Of a DNA stretch of 64,000 nucleotides, positions 26,365-34,800 are shown one piece after another. Source of the DNA: Streptomyces sp. SID12488 (GTDB lineage: Bacteria > Actinomycetota > Actinomycetes > Streptomycetales > Streptomycetaceae); contig NZ_JAAGLT010000002.1 in assembly GCF_010548275.1 (NCBI RefSeq), positions 1-64,000 on the forward strand, written 5' to 3'. The position numbers were made by a program, and so were the translations under genes. Numbering within the stretch: the stretch's first letter is position 1; each line of letters opens with the position of its first letter. Below the pieces are notes generated by a model, which was not told the DNA's origin, did no database searches, and saw only the letters and a program-made list of their open reading frames with translations.

Positions 26365-27237
26365 TCAGCGCCCCAAGGCGCCCAGTACGGCTTCGAGTTG
26401 GCGCAGCGGCTCGGCGCCCGCGAAACGCAGGACGACGGTGTCCGCGCCCGCCGCCGACAGCGCGCCGATGTCCTGGGCGGCCTGCTGGGCGCTGCCGGAC
26501 ACGGTGAACAAGTCCTCCTGCGGGCGGCCCAGCCAGCTGCCCTGGCCCTCGGTGAGCGGGTGCAGGCTCCGCGCCACCTCGCCGGGGTCGTCGCCCACGC
26601 AAGCGAAGGCCAGCACCGTCAGGGTGTGTTCGGGACCGGCGCCGCCCTTCGCGGTCAGTACCCGGGTGTTCTCCAGGTCGAGGGGGCCGTGGCCCTCGGC
26701 GATCAGGGTGCCGTCCGCGACCCGGCCGGACAGCTCCAGCGAGCGGGCTCGCACCACCCCCGCGACCACGGGCGGAGGTTGAGTGGGCGGGTGCACCAAC
26801 TGGACTCCGTCCAGGCGCACTTCGCGCCCTTCCAGTTCGACCCGCTCGCCGCGCAGCAGAGCGCGTACGGAGGTGATCGTCTCCTCCAGCAGGGCCAGCG
26901 GTGAACGGGGCGCGACGCCGACCGACGTCATCCACTCCCGCACCCCGTGCCCGATCCCGGCGACGAGCCGGCCCGGGAACACCCGGGCCAGCGTGGCCAG
27001 TTCCATCGCGAGCAGTGCCGGGCTGCGCAACGGAGCCGGGGTGATCCCGATGCCCACCCGCAGCCGCTCCGTCGCGCCCAGCGCCACGGCGGCTGCGGAC
27101 ACGCCGCCGTTCCAGCCGAGGTCCTCGACCACCCACAGATCGTCCACGCCGAGGGCCTCGGCCTGCCGTGCGAACCCGGGCAGCCCTTCCGGGGCCCAGT
27201 CGCGGTCGTACATCACACCGATCCGAAGGTTCGTCAT
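26365..27237 (-). CDS. LLM-class flavin-dependent oxidoreductase
   Basis: The 290-residue protein has the luciferase-like TIM-barrel pattern: LRIGVMYDRDWAPEGLPGFARQAEALGVDDLWVVED at the N-terminus and RLRVGIGITPAPLRSPALLAMELATLARVFPGRLVAGIGHGV in the middle. These enzymes use F420H2 or FMNH2; the cofactor and substrate cannot be decided. The ATG at 27237 has CGGGAG upstream. It lies 30 bases downstream of the second GH5 gene on the same strand and may be cotranscribed. It converges on the expansin. Confidence 0.87.
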   Translation of the reverse strand: MTNLRIGVMYDRDWAPEGLPGFARQAEALGVDDLWVVEDLGWNGGVSAAAVALGATERLRVGIGITPAPLRSPALLAMELATLARVFPGRLVAGIGHGVREWMTSVGVAPRSPLALLEETITSVRALLRGERVELEGREVRLDGVQLVHPPTQPPPVVAGVVRARSLELSGRVADGTLIAEGHGPLDLENTRVLTAKGGAGPEHTLTVLAFACVGDDPGEVARSLHPLTEGQGSWLGRPQEDLFTVSGSAQQAAQDIGALSAAGADTVVLRFAGAEPLRQLEAVLGALGR

Positions 27238-27266
27238 GCTCCCGAACCTACGTGGTCGGCAGTGGG

Positions 27267-28352
27267 TCAGCCCTTGACGGGCTTGCCGCGGCCCCAGCCC
27301 CAGGCGAGGCGGTCGGCGCCGGACTGGTTGGTGGTGGCCAGCCAGGGGCGGTTGGGGTCGCCGACCAGTTTCTGGACCGAGTACATGTCGTCGGTGCGCA
27401 GGCCGGGCCAGTAGACGGAGCCCATCTTCAGCTCGCGGAAGGTGTCGGTGACCGCCTGCATGAAGTTGATGAAGTTGTTGTCGGGTGTCTTCTTGTTGTA
27501 GTCGAGGCCCGTCGTCATGAAGGCCCCGAACTCGTCCGCGACGGTCCGGTTGGCGCAGTTGCCGATACGTACCTTCAGGTCGGCCACCCACTGGTCGTAG
27601 GTCGCGTACTCCTTCCAGAAGCCGTAGTGGTGCAGCGACAGGTACGTGCCCTTCAGCCGCGGGTCGGCGCAGACGGACGTCACGTGGTCGTTGTAGCCGG
27701 CGCCGCTGACGAACACCTGGTTGCGCGGAACGGACTTGTACCTCGCGAGCCACTTCGCCGCGATGTCGGCCCACTCGGTGTCGGTGTAGCCGTGCGGCTC
27801 GTTCATCGGCTCGAAGTAGACGTGCTTGTCCTTCTTGTAGGTCTTGACGACCCTGTCCCACATGGGCCAGAAGGTGGCCGTGTCGTCGATGAAGCCGTCC
27901 TTCTGGACGCCGGTGCCCTCCCAGTAGGAGACGATCACCTTGAAGCCCTGGTCGGACGCCGCGTCGATGACCGCGCGGTACGACTTCCAGTAGGAGCCGT
28001 TGACCGTGTACGGGTTGATCGGCAGCCGCACGGTGTTGGCGCCGAGGTTCGCGCGGAACGCCGAGATGATCCGGCTCGCCTTGGAGTAGGTCCGGGCGTA
28101 GTTCTCGGAGGTCGACAGGCCGGACAGCTGGAGCAGGTCGTCGGCGAAGTTGTCGCGCGGATCGGCCCAGTTGACGCCCTTGAACTGTGTCGTGTCCTTG
28201 CTCGGCGCGCCGCCCGCGAGGGCGGTGGCAGGGGTGGAGGCGGAGGCGGGGCTCGCGGCGACGGCCGTGCCGCTGGTCGCGGCGATCGCGAGCGCCACCA
28301 GAGCGGCACGCAGTCGGGGGGAGGGGCGGGTGCCGCCGAGGATGTTGCGCAT
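27267..28352 (-). CDS. Secreted GH5-family glycosidase, catalytic domain only
   Basis: The 361-residue enzyme has a signal peptide (residues 1-35 or so, cleavage near AVAASPASA) followed by a GH5-type domain whose start FKGVNWADPRDNF matches its paralogue at 8692-10176. The acid/base is Glu185 in EPMNEPHG and the probable nucleophile Glu274 in VADEFG. Unlike the paralogue it has no CBM13 domain. The ATG at 28352 has GAAAGGG eight bases upstream and is preferred to the ATG at 28370. A palindromic operator lies between a likely promoter and the start codon, so repression by a LacI-type protein is expected. Confidence 0.85.
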   Translation of the reverse strand: MRNILGGTRPSPRLRAALVALAIAATSGTAVAASPASASTPATALAGGAPSKDTTQFKGVNWADPRDNFADDLLQLSGLSTSENYARTYSKASRIISAFRANLGANTVRLPINPYTVNGSYWKSYRAVIDAASDQGFKVIVSYWEGTGVQKDGFIDDTATFWPMWDRVVKTYKKDKHVYFEPMNEPHGYTDTEWADIAAKWLARYKSVPRNQVFVSGAGYNDHVTSVCADPRLKGTYLSLHHYGFWKEYATYDQWVADLKVRIGNCANRTVADEFGAFMTTGLDYNKKTPDNNFINFMQAVTDTFRELKMGSVYWPGLRTDDMYSVQKLVGDPNRPWLATTNQSGADRLAWGWGRGKPVKG

Positions 28353-28390
28353 CAACTTGCCCTTTCGCATGCCGGTCAGGGACCGAGGGG

Positions 28391-28410
28391 CGATGTTTAC
28401 GTAAACATCG
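28391..28410. promoter_or_regulatory. 20-bp perfect palindrome, probable LacI-type operator
   Basis: CGATGTTTACGTAAACATCG is perfectly symmetric and shares ATGnTTACGTAAnCAT with the 28-bp palindrome before the other GH5 gene. It lies 39 bases upstream of the GH5 start and just downstream of a likely promoter, the classic repressor position. Confidence 0.75.
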
Positions 28411-28420
28411 TGGCGCCGGA

Positions 28421-28449
28421 ATCGTTGCACCCGACACAGAGACCGTCAA
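28421..28449 (-). promoter_or_regulatory. Candidate promoter of the second GH5 gene
   Basis: Read on the minus strand, TTGACG (28449-28444) and AACGAT (28426-28421) are spaced by 17 bases. The -35 box is good and the -10 box is weak. The operator at 28391-28410 would overlap the transcription start region. Confidence 0.5.
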
Positions 28450-28513
28450 GGTTTCCGGCGCGTTACGCGTCCGGCAGGTGGAACGAATGTCGACAGGTCG
28501 AACGCCGTGATCC

Positions 28514-29914
28514 TCACGCCGACAGCCTGCGGGCCGTGTCTCCGTTCCGGTTCTGCCAGTCGGCGCGGTGCGCGCGGGCCGCCGATTCGGCGTGATGCAG
28601 GGCCGGGGCGGGCACCGGCAGACTGCACAGGAGGTCCAGGGTGGTCAGCATGTGCGCGGCGAAGCGGTGGCCGAGAGGGGTGAGGCGGCCGGAGGACAGG
28701 GTGACGGTGGTCGCCTCGTGGGAGGCCAGGCGCCAGCGGGCGAACTGGGCGTGCGCGGTGGCGCGCAGCGCCGGGTCGGGTTCCGTCTCCCGGCGGCGCT
28801 CCCAGAATCGGGCGACGCCGAGATGCGCGTACGCCCCGTGGAACAGGCCTGGGAGGGGGCGCGGGTCGGGGCGCCAGGGGGCGTAGAAGCGTTCGGGGCC
28901 GCCCGGTTCGAACAGGTCGAAGAGGTGGAGCAGCGCCGCCAGTTTGTTGTGCTGGGTCTCGTGCGTGAGCGTCACCGCGAGGCCCGTCGCCGAGGTCGGC
29001 GGAGACAGTGCCATGCAGCCGAACGTCTCCGCGCTGCTCCCGCTCCTGTTGCCGTGGCCGGGTCGGGTCAACGGCACCAACAGGTGTGGTCCGGCGGCCA
29101 GTTCGGCGTACGCCTCGGGATGGTCGGCGCGCAGGAGGCGGCAGGCGCCCCGGGCCGGGGTGGCCCAGCGGCGCGCCTCGGCGGCGGAGATGCCGTCCGG
29201 GTGGCGCGCGGAGTGGGGGAAGCAGGGCGGGTCGAGGGTGTCCAGCAGCAGCGGGGCGCCGCCGTCGAGGGTGGCGAGCAGATGCGCGCCGAACCAGCGG
29301 CCGGTGGTGCCGTGGAAGCCGTCGGCGCGGGCGGGTCCGTGCGGCGCGCTGCCCAACGGGCCTCCTGTGTACGGGAGTCCGGGCACCGTGACTGTCTCGC
29401 CCGCCGTCGTGACGCGGCAGCGGCCCGTCCGGTCGATACGCACCTCGGCGCGGTCGCCGGGGCGGGCCCCGGGGAAGCGGGCGCGACCCAGGGACGGCAG
29501 GACGGCCCAGGGGCCGGTGAGGGGCAGCCCGGCCCGGGTGGGCAGGCCCGCACGGACCGCCGCCGACACGGCCAGGCCTGTGAACCAGTGGACGGGTGGC
29601 GGGAGTTGACCGTCCGGGCTGTGCAGCTGGGCCAGCAGGCCGAACAGGGTGGGGCCCGCCGACGGGTGGGTCAGTACAGCCGTCGCCGCCTCGGGGGAGC
29701 TGCGTGTGGCGTCGCCGAGCAGACCCCAGGCGTGTTCGGCCGCCTCGGCGACGGCGCCCCCGAACTCCCGAGCCGCCACGGTCACGGCGTACGCACAGGC
29801 CAGCCGCCTGCTGTGCTCGGCACGCCCCAGCAGCCGCAGGGCCGCCGCCCCACCGCCCCCCGCGGCCACGGCGTCGAACAGCGCCCCCGGCATCCGGTAC
29901 GGCGACGGGCTCAT
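28514..29914 (-). CDS. HExxH-type peptide beta-hydroxylase (RiPP maturation)
   Basis: The 466-residue protein carries the HExxH motif HETQH at residues 318-322, followed by the family signature WRPDPRPLPGLFHGAYAHLGVARFW, whose His residues could supply a further metal ligand. This family is linked to SPASM radical SAM maturases and, where studied, uses iron and 2-oxoglutarate to beta-hydroxylate residues of a ribosomal peptide. Here it is a separate, apparently intact protein. In the second cluster of this window the equivalent domain is fused and has lost the motif. Its ATG overlaps the radical SAM stop (ATGA), so the two enzymes are translationally coupled. The likely substrate is the short peptide encoded at 31508-31732. 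Confidence 0.8.
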   Translation of the reverse strand: MSPSPYRMPGALFDAVAAGGGGAAALRLLGRAEHSRRLACAYAVTVAAREFGGAVAEAAEHAWGLLGDATRSSPEAATAVLTHPSAGPTLFGLLAQLHSPDGQLPPPVHWFTGLAVSAAVRAGLPTRAGLPLTGPWAVLPSLGRARFPGARPGDRAEVRIDRTGRCRVTTAGETVTVPGLPYTGGPLGSAPHGPARADGFHGTTGRWFGAHLLATLDGGAPLLLDTLDPPCFPHSARHPDGISAAEARRWATPARGACRLLRADHPEAYAELAAGPHLLVPLTRPGHGNRSGSSAETFGCMALSPPTSATGLAVTLTHETQHNKLAALLHLFDLFEPGGPERFYAPWRPDPRPLPGLFHGAYAHLGVARFWERRRETEPDPALRATAHAQFARWRLASHEATTVTLSSGRLTPLGHRFAAHMLTTLDLLCSLPVPAPALHHAESAARAHRADWQNRNGDTARRLSA

Positions 29915-31170
29915 GCGGGCCCCGAGGACGTAGACGACGTAGACGACATCGACATGCCGCGGGTCTCCAGGTCCGCGCTCACGCGTCCCCGGACCCGGTT
30001 GATCAGTTCGGTCAGGTCGGCGCAGTACACGCTCGGGTTGGCGAAGCCCGTGCCGTGGGCGTAGCGGGTCGCGTAGTGGCCGCCTCCGCAGACCCGGTGC
30101 AGGGGGCAGGCGCGGCAGGGGGTGGACAGGGCGTCGATGCCCCACTGGCGGGCCGCGATGCCGGGGTGGAGCAGCAGGGTGTCGAAGGAGTGGTGGTGGA
30201 CGTCGAGGCCGGTGCGGGTGGCGCCGTCGTACGCGGTGCGCAGCGTGTCGTCCTGGGTGAGGGAGCCGTCCGTCTCGACCACCGCGTACCGCACCGGCGA
30301 CAGACCGAGTGCCTCGGTGCGCGGGGTGGCGCCGAGCAGCAGGGCGAGCAGGTTGTCCAGGAACCGGACCGAGGTCTCCTTGGTCCGGGCGTCGTACCAG
30401 CGCTCGAAGACCGCCCACAGCCAGTCCGCGTAAGGCGTGCGCCGGCCGCGCGGGTCCAGGCCGGGCGGCGGGCTCTGCCAGTTGCCCAGCGGGAGAAGGA
30501 AGTCGACGGCCGGGGGACCGTGGGTGAGCAGGGCCTCGTAGGTGCGTACCGGGTCGTTGCGCAGGTCGATCGTGCAGAGCAGCGCGCCGAACAGACGGCG
30601 GTGGCGCTCGCTCGCCAGGCGGCGCAGGGAGGCCTCGACCCGGGCGTGGCTGCCGCGGCCGTCGGCGCCCCGCCGGTGCCGGTCGTGGGCGGCCCGGCCG
30701 CCGTCGGTGCTCACCCCGACCGTGACCTCCAACTCGCCCAGCAGATCCAGGCGTTGCTCGGTGAGGCGGAGGCCGTTGGTCTGGAGGGTCAGGTGCAGGC
30801 GTATCCCGTCGCCGACCGCACCGCGCAGGGTACGGACCGTCCGCGCGAGCGCCTCGTCGCCGATCAGCAGCGGCTCGCCGCCGTGCAGGACCAAGCCCGC
30901 CTCGGTCGTCCCATGCGCGGACAGGTGCTCGGCGATCCGCTCGGCGGTGCGGGCGAGGGTCGCCGGGGTCATCGTGCGGGGCTGGGCGCGCCAACTCTGG
31001 TCGTGCGAGCGGTACATGTAGCAGTAGTCGCAGGCCAGGTCGCAGCGGCTGTGCACCTTGAGGACGAAGGAGTCGAGCGGATACGGCCGCCAGCCCGCCG
31101 CCCGGCGCGCCGCCACGTCGGCGGCCCTCGGCCAGGGCGGTTCGGCGCGGCCCAGTGGCGGTCGACTCAT
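29911..31170 (-). CDS. FxsB-family radical SAM/SPASM cyclophane maturase
   Basis: The 419-residue enzyme has the radical SAM cluster CDLACDYC (Cys43, Cys47, Cys50), the HGGEPLL glycine-rich SAM motif, and a C-terminal SPASM region with several Cys (CRACPLHRVCGGGHYATRY ... VYCADL). FxsB-family enzymes form three-residue cyclophane crosslinks between an aromatic side chain and the beta-carbon of the third residue in precursors ending F-x-S-x-x. The ATG at 31170 follows GGGGGGAAG. It is the first gene of a unit with the HExxH hydroxylase and is divergent from the precursor-like gene. A degenerate about 10-bp repeat (GCCyGTCCrGT-like, 31203-31275) fills its leader. Confidence 0.85.
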   Translation of the reverse strand: MSRPPLGRAEPPWPRAADVAARRAAGWRPYPLDSFVLKVHSRCDLACDYCYMYRSHDQSWRAQPRTMTPATLARTAERIAEHLSAHGTTEAGLVLHGGEPLLIGDEALARTVRTLRGAVGDGIRLHLTLQTNGLRLTEQRLDLLGELEVTVGVSTDGGRAAHDRHRRGADGRGSHARVEASLRRLASERHRRLFGALLCTIDLRNDPVRTYEALLTHGPPAVDFLLPLGNWQSPPPGLDPRGRRTPYADWLWAVFERWYDARTKETSVRFLDNLLALLLGATPRTEALGLSPVRYAVVETDGSLTQDDTLRTAYDGATRTGLDVHHHSFDTLLLHPGIAARQWGIDALSTPCRACPLHRVCGGGHYATRYAHGTGFANPSVYCADLTELINRVRGRVSADLETRGMSMSSTSSTSSGPA

Positions 31171-31448
31171 CCGCTTCCCCCCGAAGGCGTACGTCGCGGA
31201 CCCAGGGCCTGTCCGGGGCCTGTCCTGCCCGCCCGTCCAGTGCCCGTCCAGTGCCTGTCCTGTACCCGTCCGGGCGTTGCCGACGGCACACTTGTCCGAC
31301 GTGCGACCAGTATTCGGGCGTGTCAACTTCAGCGTCAACATCACGAATGAGCCAACGAAGGTCGACTGCTCGGAAGTTGAGCGACGCTCACGGCCTCCGG
31401 CTTCTGCCGTAAGGGCAGTTGGCGGCGCTACGCTGGAAGGCCTTCCTG

Positions 31449-31491
31449 AGATCCTCCGACACGAGTTCTTCGACACCAGATCCTCCGACAC
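31449..31491 (+). promoter_or_regulatory. 14-bp direct repeat before the precursor-like gene
   Basis: AGATCCTCCGACAC occurs at 31449-31462 and 31478-31491, 29 bases apart, ending just before the ribosome site of the precursor-like gene. A weaker third half (CTTCGACACC) lies between. A perfect inverted repeat TGAGCG-A-CGCTCA is at 31378-31390. The 31171-31507 gap thus looks like a divergent control region with several possible protein sites, and I see no gene in it. Confidence 0.5.
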
Positions 31492-31507
31492 CTCTGGAGT
31501 GACCTGC

Positions 31508-31732
31508 ATGGCAGTCGCCGACGGCACCGCCCCCACCGGGGCGTGCACAGGAGCGGGAGCGGGCGAAGGCCCGGCCTCCGAGGTCGAGTCGGTCGTTCTC
31601 GACCTCGTCGCCCTGTCGCCCGAGGACATCGGGGCCCTGCCCGACTCGGTGCTCGGCGCGCTGCTGCGCCAGGTGTACGGCAGCTGCGCCGAGGGCAATC
31701 CCTTCGTCACCGGGCACAGCGAGAGCGTATGA
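31508..31732 (+). CDS. FxsA-like RiPP precursor, variant C-terminus HSESV
   Basis: The 74-residue peptide has a low-complexity start, a leader-like amphipathic part (SVVLDLVALSPEDIGALPDSVLGALLRQV) and a short core-like tail (YGSCAEGNPFVTGHSESV). Canonical precursors of this system end F-x-S-x-x; this one ends H-S-E-S-V. The tail offers three aromatic-x-x triads that a cyclophane enzyme might use (Y-G-S, F-V-T, H-S-E) and a His as a possible hydroxylation site. These assignments are inference. Its position, divergent from a maturase/hydroxylase pair and before an NTPase/TPR gene, supports a precursor role. GGAG lies 11 bases before the ATG. Confidence 0.65.
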   Translation: MAVADGTAPTGACTGAGAGEGPASEVESVVLDLVALSPEDIGALPDSVLGALLRQVYGSCAEGNPFVTGHSESV

Positions 31733-31867
31733 GACACGGGGCACGCGGGAGCGGTCCGGACGCCGGGCGCCAGGTGCGCGGCGTCCTATACTGGCGCCCC
31801 TCGGCCGCCCTTTTTGTCCCCCTTGTTCACCGCCGTGCCGAGCAGAGACGTGCCGAGCGGAGAAGCC

Positions 31868-34800
31868 ATGCCAGACGCCAACACCCCTGACCGTCCAGGG
31901 CCGTTCGCGGTCTTCCTCGCCACCTCCGAGAACCTCGGCCTGAGTACGACCCTGCGCAACGTCGCCGACATCCTCGCCGACACCAACCGCAGCGTCCTCC
32001 TCGTCGACGGCCGCTCCGGCGAACCCGACGCGAGCGCGCTCCCGCCCCGCCCCGAACCCGGCCGGGTGCACACCGCGACCGCCCCCGGCGGCCCCGCGCT
32101 CGCCGCGCTCGCCGAGGACCCCGTCGCCGCCGCGTACGACCATCTCCTCGTCGAGGCCCCCGTACCGGACTCCTCCGAGGAGACGGAACCGGTGCGCTCC
32201 GCCGCGTACGCCGACACGCTCGTCGTCTGTTTCGCGATGACCGCCTGGTCCATCGACGGGGCCGCCGCGCTCGCCGAGGACCTGATGGTCCGCCGGGGCG
32301 ACCGGCCCGTACGGCTGCTCACCCTCGGCCTGAAGAGCGACACCGGCGTGCACGACCGGCTGCGCGACTCCCGTGAACGGGTGCGCAGGAAGTTCGCCCC
32401 GGTCGCCGCCGCGCTCGGCAGGACCGACATCCCCTTCCTCGAAATCCCGTACAACCCCCTCTACCAGGACAGCCTCAGCCTCGCCGTGGACGCGGAGGAC
32501 GCCGGCACGATCAGCGGACTGCGCCCCTACTACGAGCAGCTCGCAGACCAGCTGCGCGCCCGCCGCGCCGCCCGCCTCACCGACGTCACCGTCGTCCACT
32601 CGGCCCGGCACGCCCTGTGGGCCGCGTGGCTGCGCGACCGGCTCGCCCTCAAGGGGGTGCGCACGGAGCTGCGCCGCGCCGACACCTACGCCGGTGAACG
32701 CCCCGGCTCCGGTGCGGCGTTGCTCTTCCTGTCGCCCGACGACGCCGACGACACACTGCTCGAACAGATCGGCGCCCTCTCCCACACCGACGTCCGCATC
32801 CTGCTCGTCGACGAGCCGTTCCCGCACACCGCGGCCGCCCACCACGAGCGGATCGACCTGCGCGACACCACCGAGGACCAGGCGCTGCGGCTGCTGTACA
32901 CGGGTCTCGGCCTCGGCGCGCCCGAACCCGGCGACAGCGCCGGCGGGGCCGGGTTCCCACGGCTGCCGGAGACCACCAACGTGGGGACGCGCGACAGCGC
33001 CTTCGCCGACCGTGCCGGACTGCTCGGCACGCTCCACGAGGAGCTGCGCGGCGCCGCCCGCGACGGCGCCTGCCTGGTGCTGCACGGCCCCAGCGGCTGG
33101 GGCAAGAGCGACACCGCGCACGAACTGTGCCACCGCATCGGGGCCTCGTACGACGTCGTGTGGTGGGTGCGCGCCTGGGAGCGCACCCGCGTCGAGCGCG
33201 GCCTCGGCCGGCTCGCCGGACGCCTCGGCGCACCCGAGGACCGGCTCGGCACCGACGGGGACGGCATCTCCCGGCTGCTGTCCCGGCTCTCCCGCACCGA
33301 CGCCGAGGCGGAGAGCTGGCTCATCGTCTACGACGGTGTCACCGACCCCGCCGAACTGCACGGCCTGCTGCCCGTACCGCACGAGCGCGGACACGTCCTC
33401 ATCACCAGCCGGACCGCACCGGCCGAGAGCGACGCCGCCGAGGAGCCACGGCCGCCGCATTTGCGGCCCCTGGCCATCGGCCCGATGGACGCCGAGGAGA
33501 GCCGCGCGCTGCTCGCCGAGAAGGTGCCGGAGATCGGCGAGCGGCAGGCCCGGCAGATCGGCAGCGTCGTCGACTCCGTCCCGCAGGCACTGCACCTCGC
33601 CGCCCACTGCCTCGCCGAGCGCACCGCCGCGCACCGCCGCGACGACCACATGAACCAGGACGCCGCCGTCCGCGCCGCCGTCGGTGACCTCCTCGCCGAG
33701 TACCGCGCCGCCAAGACCGAACTGCTGCGCACCACCGACGCCGTGTCGCCCGTGGCCGTGATGGTGCAGGTCGCCCGGCGTGTCGTACAGGCCACCCCCG
33801 GCGCCGTCGCCTGGCGCGCCGAGAGCCCCGAACACGACGCCGTGGGCTGGCTGCTGGGCGCCGCCTCCCTGCTCACCGGGCGTGGCATGGGCCTGGAGCT
33901 GCTGCGCTCGCGCCGCATCCTGTCCGAACTCGCCCGCGACGACGAGTCGTCGGCGCCCGCACCCGCCGGCACCGAGGTCCTGCTGCCCGACGAGCACATG
34001 GTGAGCGTCGCCCTGTGGGCCCTGGCCCAGGTGGGCCTGCTGGACGTCGACTTCGACCGCACCCGGCAGCCGCTCGTCCAGCACCACGGGCTGCGCGACC
34101 TGATCCGCGCCGGCATGGACCCCGCCGAACGCGCGCACATCGAGTCCGTCCTGCGCGGCGTCCTGTCCGAACACGCCCCGCAGGGCCCCGACCTGCCCGC
34201 CGACTGGGCCCGCGAGGTGTTCTCGCTTCGGCTGTGGGAGGACCCCCGGCCACGGGTGCGCCGCTCACTGCTGCGCCACCTCAACGCCCTCAGCCAGCGC
34301 GCCGAGGCGGCCGACCTCGACCGCCTCCTCGACATCGCAGGCCGGGCCCGTGAGGAGTGGCGAGCCTACGACGACACAGACGCTGACGAACAGTCACCCG
34401 AGTACCTGCGCCTGCTCAACTTCGTCGCCCGCGCCCACCGGCTGCGCGGCGACTACGACCTCTCCCGCCGGATCGCCCAGGACGCCCTGCGCGGCCACCG
34501 CCGGCTCCTCGGCCTCACCCACCCGCGCACCCTGCTCTCTGCCGACTCCTACGCCGCCACCCTGCGCGCACTGGGCCGCTTCGACGACGCCCTGCTGCAA
34601 CTGCGGCCCGTCCTGGAGGGCCTCACCCTGCTGCTCGGCCCGCAGCACCCGGCCACCATCCAGGCCGAGCACAACCTTGCCCTCACCGAGGCGCTCACCG
34701 GCCGGGTCGCCCCCGCCCTGACCGCGATCCAGGACCGCTTCCGCTACCGGCAGGCCGTCGGCGGCACGGACGACCCCGTCGCCTGGAACGCCGCCGAACT

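Noticed and set aside
26365..28449. A single 694-residue minus-strand protein
   Set aside because: Only the last 290 residues match a family (LLM oxidoreductase). The front part is an out-of-frame reading of the GH5 gene.
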